From Panulirus ornatus (Eukaryota; Arthropoda; Malacostraca; Decapoda; Palinuridae): a stretch of DNA of 64,000 bases. Of the stretch, positions 57,026-64,000 are shown in pieces; position 1 is the first letter of the stretch, and each line of letters begins with the position of its first letter. A model generated the notes under the pieces. It did not search any database. It saw only the letters and a program-made list of their open reading frames with translations, and had not been told where the DNA came from. The translations under genes and the position numbers were made by a program. The stretch is from assembly GCF_036320965.1 (NCBI RefSeq), contig NC_092241.1:28873297-28937296 (forward strand). The letters are read 5' to 3'.

Positions 57026-58571
57026 GGGTCTGATGTTCACCCATTTCTTTATTGGGGTCGTTCCAAACCGTTTTATGCTACTTGTCTCAAAATCATTTAA
57101 ATTGTATAAATAATTACAATCATTCTTGTCAGGCTACTTGTACGGTAACTTGTGTGCCTTAGACCGAAGTGTGGTGTGCCGTCTTGTCATTATGACCGTG
57201 GTGGTTGGTTGGTTGGTTCGGTAGTTGGGATCTTGACCTATCAACATCTTGGGTCATCAAGGCCGTCAACGTCTAGCTACATCCACCAGCCTAAAAATCT
57301 TTATACCTTCAGGTGTTGAGGATAGTTCTAAGAACACATACAATCCCAGTGTCCTTGTGACTCCTTTTGTAGTGGTGTGATAACACGTATGTTTATTCTT
57401 CCACAAATGAGTTTGAAAAAAAAAAACTCTGGATGAGATATATTGAAACCTAAGAATTCTAATTAAACCTACCAATATGAAAATCAATAACGTAACGAAA
57501 TATGATTTTGCTTTCCTTGTATTTCATCCGTCCTGCTATCAGTACAGCTACGTTTGTGGACGAAGAGTGAAACCTCATTAGGAAGTCCTAGCGGCAAACT
57601 CAAGAGTCACCAGCCGAAACTAGTGTTCCAGCGGCATTTCTCAATCCTTCTTAGAGAGGTATAATCCTGTGGCGTTCCTAGCGTCATACATAGCAGTAGA
57701 CATCGGCAGCATCCTAGGGTAAAGATCAGAGGGGGAAAAACTGTGTCGTCATTTGGTACTGACAGGAGACAGAAGTAAGTAAGCTGCAGCTTCCACTGAG
57801 GACAGGAGAGGGAGATGGGTCAGCAGCACCCTCCGTCTCCCTCCTTCGGTGAAGATCAGAAGGAGAGAGGAATGGGGTGGAGCGATCTTCATCACCCGGT
57901 ATAAACCGGTGAAAGAAGTGGGTCAGCTGCAACCTGGACGACCGACCAGAGGGCGAGGCACCAGCAACATTAACCAGTTCCCTCCCGAGAGAGGACAGTC
58001 CAGCAGGCATCTTACGAGGGTCACCAGAGAACGATGTGATACTGATGTGGAAAAAAAAAAAGAAAGTTCCTTTGATAAATGCATTAAATATTGGAACAAG
58101 TCACCGTTAAACGTTGTTCATGCAATAATATGATCACCTTCAATAACCGGCGAGACAGATGTGACATTAGCTTTGGTGTCTGATTAATGAATACAAGAAA
58201 AAAGATTTACGTATTATGTAACTCATCTTTAAATAGTGTTAGAGCTTAAGAACATATTGTATTGTAACTGAGGGTGAGATAGCGTCACAAGATGTTATAG
58301 AGGGATTTTTAGTTTTCATTCAGTTATGTTAAGGTCAACACAGGCGTACTTCACAAATATTTTGTTTTTTTGTTCCATTTGTTTTTCTCTCGTCTGTTGG
58401 TTGCCGGAGGTAGTGAGGGGATGGAAAGTGAACTTCCTTAAATTTTTTTCCTTATCTACTGAGAATAAAAAATTACGATGCATGGGAGAATTATGAGTAA
58501 GTTATCTGGATACAGGTCAACCAGCCTCCTGTTCTCAGTCTTTCCCACGCACGTCTTTGTATACCTTCCCC

Positions 58572-58575
<4 letters not shown>
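57026..58575. other. Anonymous DNA
   Basis: No supported gene. Confidence 0.4.
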
Positions 58576-58618
<43 letters not shown>

Positions 58619-58711
58619 CAGTCATCATCAGCGACGAGTCTACACGCAAGATGACACGAGTCAGAGAAGATCCCGTTACATTCATAACCCCGATGACTGT
58701 GTTAGACCACA

Positions 58712-58769
<58 letters not shown>
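58576..58769 (+). repeat. Two (CT)n arrays in the same orientation
   Basis: (CT)n at 58576-58615 and 58714-58769 with about 98 bases of unique sequence between. Confidence 0.96.
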
Positions 58770-58772
<3 letters not shown>

Positions 58773-59079
58773 AGAAGTTCGACACCGGAGCACAGGCCGG
58801 AGGGTTTCCTGCATGACCATTGTTGTAGCGGGAGGAGGGGTTGGAACACGAATTCATCAACGAGGGTCGGCGGGGAGAGACTGTGATTAATAAGAGGAAT
58901 GGCGATTAATGCTTGAGAATTAGCCATGTGGGGAAAAAAAAAGAGACGTATAGTTTGGAATAGAAATTGAGGATACGTATGTGGGAGACAAAGGAGAACA
59001 CAGGGAGGTGAGAGTTGAGATTTGATAGATAGTTGATAGATAGGGAGAACGCGTGTGGGTGTGTGTGTGTTGTGTGTGA
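58770..59079. other. Anonymous DNA
   Basis: Short GT run at 59053-59077; nothing else. Confidence 0.4.
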
Positions 59080-59345
59080 TTACCATTTGCGATTATTATT
59101 TGTGTGTTACGGGGATATAGTTTTACGCTCGTGTTGCCTCGTTTCTTAACCTTGTATGTGTACCACGTTTTCATTACACACACACACACACACACACATT
59201 ATGTACTGTAGTGGTTAGCGTTACTGACCATGAGTCAGCACAGGTCAGCTCGGGTTAGGACCCGCATGGGTTCGAATCTTGGATGTGGCAGTTGGCCTGT
59301 ACCCAACCCAGGTGTTCATCCTTCCCGCAGAGCTGATCGATATGT
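59080..59345 (+). mobile_element. tRNA-derived SINE with composite-SINE distal block
   Basis: The block at 59087-59176 (TTTGTGTGTTACGGGGATAT, TTTCTTAACCTTGTATGTGT) is followed by (CA)n (59177-59199) and then the SINE head in plus orientation. The head has an A-box-like TAGTGGTTAGCG (59209-59220), a B-box-like GGGTTCGAATCTT (59268-59280) and the body CCCAACCCAGGTGTTCATCC. It has the best-preserved promoter boxes in the window. Compared with 11125-11440 and 14335-14620, the head is flipped relative to the distal block, so it may be two insertions joined at the CA run. Confidence 0.8.
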
Positions 59346-59417
59346 GTTCGTGGGTAATTACTTACTCGTAGAGAAAGTGAAAGGTTCCCTTTCTTGAACT
59401 TTTTTAATTACACAACG

Positions 59418-59510
59418 TAAGGTGTGTGTACTTACCTGTTTGAACAAGACGAAGTGGGAGTTTTACTCTCGTGGTGTCTCATCTCTTTTTTTTCTTTGTG
59501 TATGTATGTG

Positions 59511-59562
<52 letters not shown>
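59418..59562 (+). mobile_element. Composite-SINE distal block with (GT)n
   Basis: GTACTTACCTGTTTGAACAA and AGTGGGAGTTTTACTCTCGT match the distal block seen near 15150 and 59100. A (GT)n array follows at 59509-59562. No SINE head is attached. Confidence 0.6.
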
Positions 59563-59564
<2 letters not shown>

Positions 59565-60422
59565 GGAAGTGCTTGTAAGTGGCCTGAATCAGTGTGGGTG
59601 TATCTACAAGCGGTCATTCATCCATTTACACTGAGTCAGGGATAATCATCCACTGGTAGATGATTGATTGGCTATTTGGGCTGTTATCCTATGAGCTATC
59701 ATGGCCATTAAGGACGTCGACGTTAGATTACAATCAACACCCTAAATAACTTTCAAAACTTTCTTCTGTTATTACATATAGTTCTCAGACCAAATACAGT
59801 GTCTCTGGGCCTTAAGTGATCGGTAGGTCTGAAGGAGAACGTACTTATAGCCTTCATAGTGATGAGGTGAAGATTAGATCTACGTAAAGTCGTAGTATAG
59901 CCATGAGTCTTCTGTGACAGTGGTAGCAGCCTACATTCGTGTTCTCAAGTCTACAATATAACATCCATGTACCCACACAGTTGCTACAGCTTCATAAGCT
60001 CGACTCGACATCGACAGTTCCCGCTACGGCGATATTCAAGAGCCCTTCTTTGACAGGCGCCTTGTCAGCATTGCTACTCGTACACGAAGCCGGGATGCCA
60101 GGCCAGAAGACTGCTGCACGGGTTCACCTTTGCGGTCACAACACACTTTTCCTCTGGCTCTCCTTCAGCGTGGTCGCGTGACTGGGACTCTCCTCTTCAT
60201 TTGTACTGGGTGTGATGGATGGCCTCCGGTGGGGAACCCTGCTGACCTACTACTACTGCTGCTACTGCTGCTGTTGGTGGTGGTGCAGGTGGTGGTGCTC
60301 GATGCTGACTTGTTCTTGTGTGTTTTGATTTTCACATCGTTCGCCACACAGGAGAGGGACCAACTTCCTACCGTATTGATCTACTTTGCCCCCCCAAAAT
60401 ATGATGGAGGAAATATGGAGGA

Positions 60423-60424
<2 letters not shown>
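59563..60424. other. Anonymous DNA
   Basis: An imperfect CTG/GGT triplet patch at 60245-60300; no gene recognised. Confidence 0.4.

Positions 60425-60483
<59 letters not shown>
60425..60483. repeat. (AT)n microsatellite, 3' end of LINE D
   Basis: About 57 bases of alternating A/T next to the minus-oriented LINE D tail. Confidence 0.96.
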
Positions 60484-60485
<2 letters not shown>

Positions 60486-60681
60486 CTTTTTTACTTATAC
60501 TTTGTCGCTGTCTCCCGCGTTTGCGAGGTAGCGCAAGGAAACAGACGAAAGAAATGGCCCCCCCCCCCCCCATACACATGTATATACATACGTCCACACA
60601 CGCAAATATACATACCTACACAGCTTTCCATGGTTTACCCCAGACGCTTCACATGCCCTGCTTCAATCCACTGACAGCACG

Positions 60682-62289
60682 TCAACCCCGGTATACCACA
60701 TCGCTCCAATTCACTCTATTCCTTGCCCTCCTTTCACCCTCCTGCATGTTCAGGCCCCGATCACACAAAATCTTTTTCACTCCATCTTTCCACCTCCAAT
60801 TTGGTCTCCCTCTTCTCCTTGTTCCCTCCACCTCCGACACATATATCCTCTTGGTCAATCTTTCCTCACTCATCCTCTCCATGTGCCCAAACCACTTCAA
60901 AACACCCTCTTCTGCTCTCTCAACCACGCTCTTTTTATTTCCACACATCTCTCTTACCCTTACGTTACTCACTCGATCAAACCACCTCACACCACACATT
61001 GTCCTCAAACATCTCATTTCCAGCACATCCATCCTCCTGCGCACAACTCTATCCATAGCCCACGCCTCGCAACCATACAACATTGTTGGAACCACTATTC
61101 CTTCAAACATACCCATTTTTGCTTTCCGAGATAATGTTCTCGACTTCCACACATTCTTCAAGGCCCCCAGGATTTTCGCCCCCTCCCCCACCCTATGATC
61201 CACTTCCGCTTCCATGGTTCCATCCGCTGCCAGATCCACTCCCAGATATCTAAAACACTTCACTTCCTCCAGTTTTTCTCCATTCAAACTCACCTCCCAA
61301 TTGACTTGACCCTCAACCCTACTGTACCTAATAACCTTGCTCTTATTCACATTTACTCTTAACTTTCTTCTTCCACACACTTTTCCAAACTCAGTCACCA
61401 GCTTCTGCAGTTTCTCACATGAATCAGCCACCAGCGCTGTATCATCAGCGAACAACAACTGACTCACTTCCCAAGCTCTCTCATCCCCAACAGACTTCAT
61501 ACTTGCCCCTCTTTCCAAAACTCTTGCATTTACCTCCCTAACAACCCCATCCATAAACAAATTAAACAACCATGGAGACATCACACACCCCTGCCGCAAA
61601 CCTACATTCACTGAGAACCAATCACTTTCCTCTCTTCCTACACGTACACATGCCTTACATCCTCGATAAAAACTTTTCACTGCTTCTAACAACTTTCCTC
61701 CCACACCATATATTCTTAATACCTTCCACAGAGCATCTCTATCAACTCTATCATATGCCTTCTCCAGATCCATAAATGCTACATACAAATCCATTTGCTT
61801 TTCTAAGTATTTCTCACATACATTCTTCAAAGCAAACACCTGATCCACACATCCTCTACCACTTCTGAAACCACACTGCTCTTCCCCAATCTGATGCTCT
61901 GTACATGCCTTCACCCTCTCAATCAATACCCTCCCATATAATTTACCAGGAATACTCAACAAACTTATACCTCTGTAATTTGAGCACTCACTCTTATCCC
62001 CTTTGCCTTTGTACAATGGCACTATGCACGCATTCCGCCAATCCTCAGGCACCTCACCATGAGTCATACATACATTAAATAACCTTACCAACCAGTCAAC
62101 AATACAGTCACCCCCTTTTTTAATAAATTCCACTGCAATACCATCCAAACCCGCTGCCTTGCCGGCTTTCATCTTCCGCAAAGCTTTCACTACCTCTTCT
62201 CTGTTTACCAAATCATTTTCCCTAACCCTCTCACTTTGTACACCACCTCGACCAAAACACCCTATATCTGCCACTCTATCATCAAACAC
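60682..62289 (-). pseudogene. LINE D reverse transcriptase, open frame of 535 codons
   Basis: The longest ORF in the window. It polymerises cDNA from LINE RNA at the target site in this element class. Approximate residue positions: AGKAAGLDGIAVEFIKKGG at 42-60, YKGKGDKSECSNYRGISLLS near 95-113, EEQCGFRSGRGCVDQ near 137, FMDLEKAYDRV near 172-182 (first catalytic Asp), GLRQGCVMSPWLFNLFMDG near 228, LLFADDTALVADS near 279 (catalytic Asp pair), CFRYLGVDLAADGTM near 340, and the C-terminal HMERMSEERLTKR and GRPNWRWKD blocks. All RT catalytic residues are present and no stops interrupt it. The first codon is GTG inside the polyprotein and marks the frameshift from the endonuclease, not a true start. 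Confidence 0.93.
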
Positions 62290-63226
62290 ATCAACAAACC
62301 TTCAAAATACTCACTCCATCTCCTTCTCACATCACCACTACTTATCACCTCCCCACTTGCGCCCTTCACCGAAGTTCCCATTTGCTCCCTTGTCTTACGC
62401 ACTTTATTTACCTCCTTCCAGAACATCTTTTTATTCTCCCTAAAATTTACTGATACTCTCTCACCCCAACTCTCATTTGCCCTTTTTTTCACCTCTTGCA
62501 CCTTTCTCTTGACCTCCTGTCTCTTTCTTTTATACATCTCCCACTCAATTGCATTTTTTCCCTGCAAAAATCGTCCAAATGCCTCTCTCTTCTCTTTCAC
62601 TAATACTCTTACTTCTTCATCCCACCACTCACTACCCTTTCTAATCAACCCACCTCCCACTCTTCTCATGCCACAAGCATCTTTTGCGCAATCCATCACT
62701 GATTCCCTAAATACATCCCATTCCTCCCCCACTCCCCTTACTTCCATTGTTCTCACCTTTTTCCATTCTGTACTCAGTCTCTCCTGGTACTTCCTCACAC
62801 AGGTCTCCTTCTCAAGCTCACTTACTCTCACCACCCTCTTCACCCCAACATTCACTCTTCTTTTCTGAAAACCCATACAAATCTTCACCTTAGCCTCCAC
62901 AAGATAATGATCAGACATCCCTCCAGTTGCACCTCTCAGCACATTAACATCCAAAAGTCTCTCTTTCGCACGCCTGTCAATTAACACGTAATCCAATAAC
63001 TCTCTCTGGCCATCTCTCCTACTTACATAAGTATACTTATGTATATCTCGCTTTTTAAACCAGGTATTCCCAATCATCAGTCCTTTTTCAGCACATAAAT
63101 CTACAAGCTCTTCACCATTTCCATTTACAACACTGAACACCCCATGTATACCAATTATTCCCTCAACTGCCACATTACTCACCTTTGCATTCAAATCACC
63201 CATCACTATGACCCGGTCTCGTGCAT

Positions 63227-63229
<3 letters not shown>
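62262..63229 (-). pseudogene. LINE D endonuclease portion, truncated and frameshifted
   Basis: Reads from the AT array into DARDRVIVMGDLNAKVSNVA, then TWFKKRDIHKYTYVSRRDGQ, ELLDYVLIDRRAKERLLDV and SDHYLVEAKVKI. These are the second-half motifs of the LINE endonuclease (the Asp-Asn pair of GDLNA and the SDH catalytic His). The first half, with the other metal-binding residues, is missing. A linker rich in Lys/Arg/Glu follows and ends with EYFEGLL before the frame is lost near 62265-62289. The frame shift needed to continue into the RT is one base lost or two gained. The ATG/GTG called as a start near 63206 is internal. Confidence 0.88.

Positions 63230-63301
<72 letters not shown>
63230..63301. 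repeat. (AT)n microsatellite at the 5' end of LINE D
   Basis: About 72 bases of alternating A/T at the truncated 5' end of LINE D. Confidence 0.97.

Positions 63302-64000
<699 letters not shown>

Larger units (their letters stand above)
60484..63229 (-). mobile_element. RTE-like non-LTR retrotransposon, copy D (longest copy)
   Basis: Minus-strand LINE of about 2.75 kb, enclosed by AT arrays on both sides (63230-63301 at its 5' end, 60425-60481 at its 3' end). From 5' to 3' it has the second half of an apurinic-type endonuclease, a linker, RT, a C-terminal domain, and a 3' region with a G run (60557-60570 as C on plus), the type-1 tail core and (AT)n. It is 5'-truncated within the endonuclease. 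I call it RTE-like from the motif set and 3' microsatellite end; the exact clade is not settled by eye. Confidence 0.95.

Noticed and set aside
59201..59285. Functional tRNA gene
   Set aside because: A- and B-box-like sequences are present, but no cloverleaf with a proper acceptor stem is evident and the sequence recurs as a SINE.

Overview
The window looks like repeat-dominated, non-coding DNA from an animal nuclear genome, most probably a decapod crustacean. The evidence is an extreme density of long dinucleotide microsatellites ((AT)n, (GT)n, (CT)n), several copies of an RTE-like non-LTR retrotransposon of a type common in arthropods, old CR1/L2-like LINE relics, and tRNA-derived SINEs. 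The species assignment is inference; nothing here identifies a species. I see no host gene with recognisable exons, no tRNA or rRNA gene, no CRISPR array and no bacterial-style operon. The only proteins I recognise are retrotransposon endonuclease and reverse transcriptase (RT).

Layout. 1-2990: anonymous DNA with one (AT)n array and a composite SINE. 2990-11060: an old tandem segmental duplication (about 2990-8115 and 8350-11060). Copy 1 was enlarged by a 44-bp minisatellite, LINE copy A (6151-7210), a second retroelement tail and a SINE; copy 2 by a solo LINE tail with its (AT)n. 11100-14620: composite SINEs, a CR1-like relic, an unrecognised 198-codon ORF and three (GT)n arrays. 17024-18880: AT-rich nest containing LINE copy B and two other tails. 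20700-27900: microsatellites and triplet-type low-complexity DNA. 27926-29528: LINE copy C. 29920-33500: simple-sequence DNA. 33480-34620: CR1-like relic H, abutting a long inverted repeat (34605-34838). 35285-36370: RTE-like relic E. 38395-41480: CR1-like relic G. 44285-45063: RTE-like relic F with an internal (AT)n and a 20-bp minisatellite. 49245-50065: relic I. 52450-52905: 34-bp minisatellite. 55690-57025: CpG-dense segment and a 201-codon ORF. 59080-59345: composite SINE. 60484-63229: LINE copy D, the longest copy, carrying part of the endonuclease and a nearly complete RT.

How the parts relate. The four young LINE copies (A-D) are nearly identical in protein sequence, so this family moved recently. 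All end in the same 3' tail followed by (AT)n, and copies B and D also have (AT)n directly at their truncated 5' ends. Solo tails of three related types share a short stem-loop-like core (CGC, a four-base loop, GCG). This points to a retrotransposon system tied to AT microsatellites, either as insertion target or as the tail it makes. Older relics of a related family show microsatellites and minisatellites growing from within LINE sequence.
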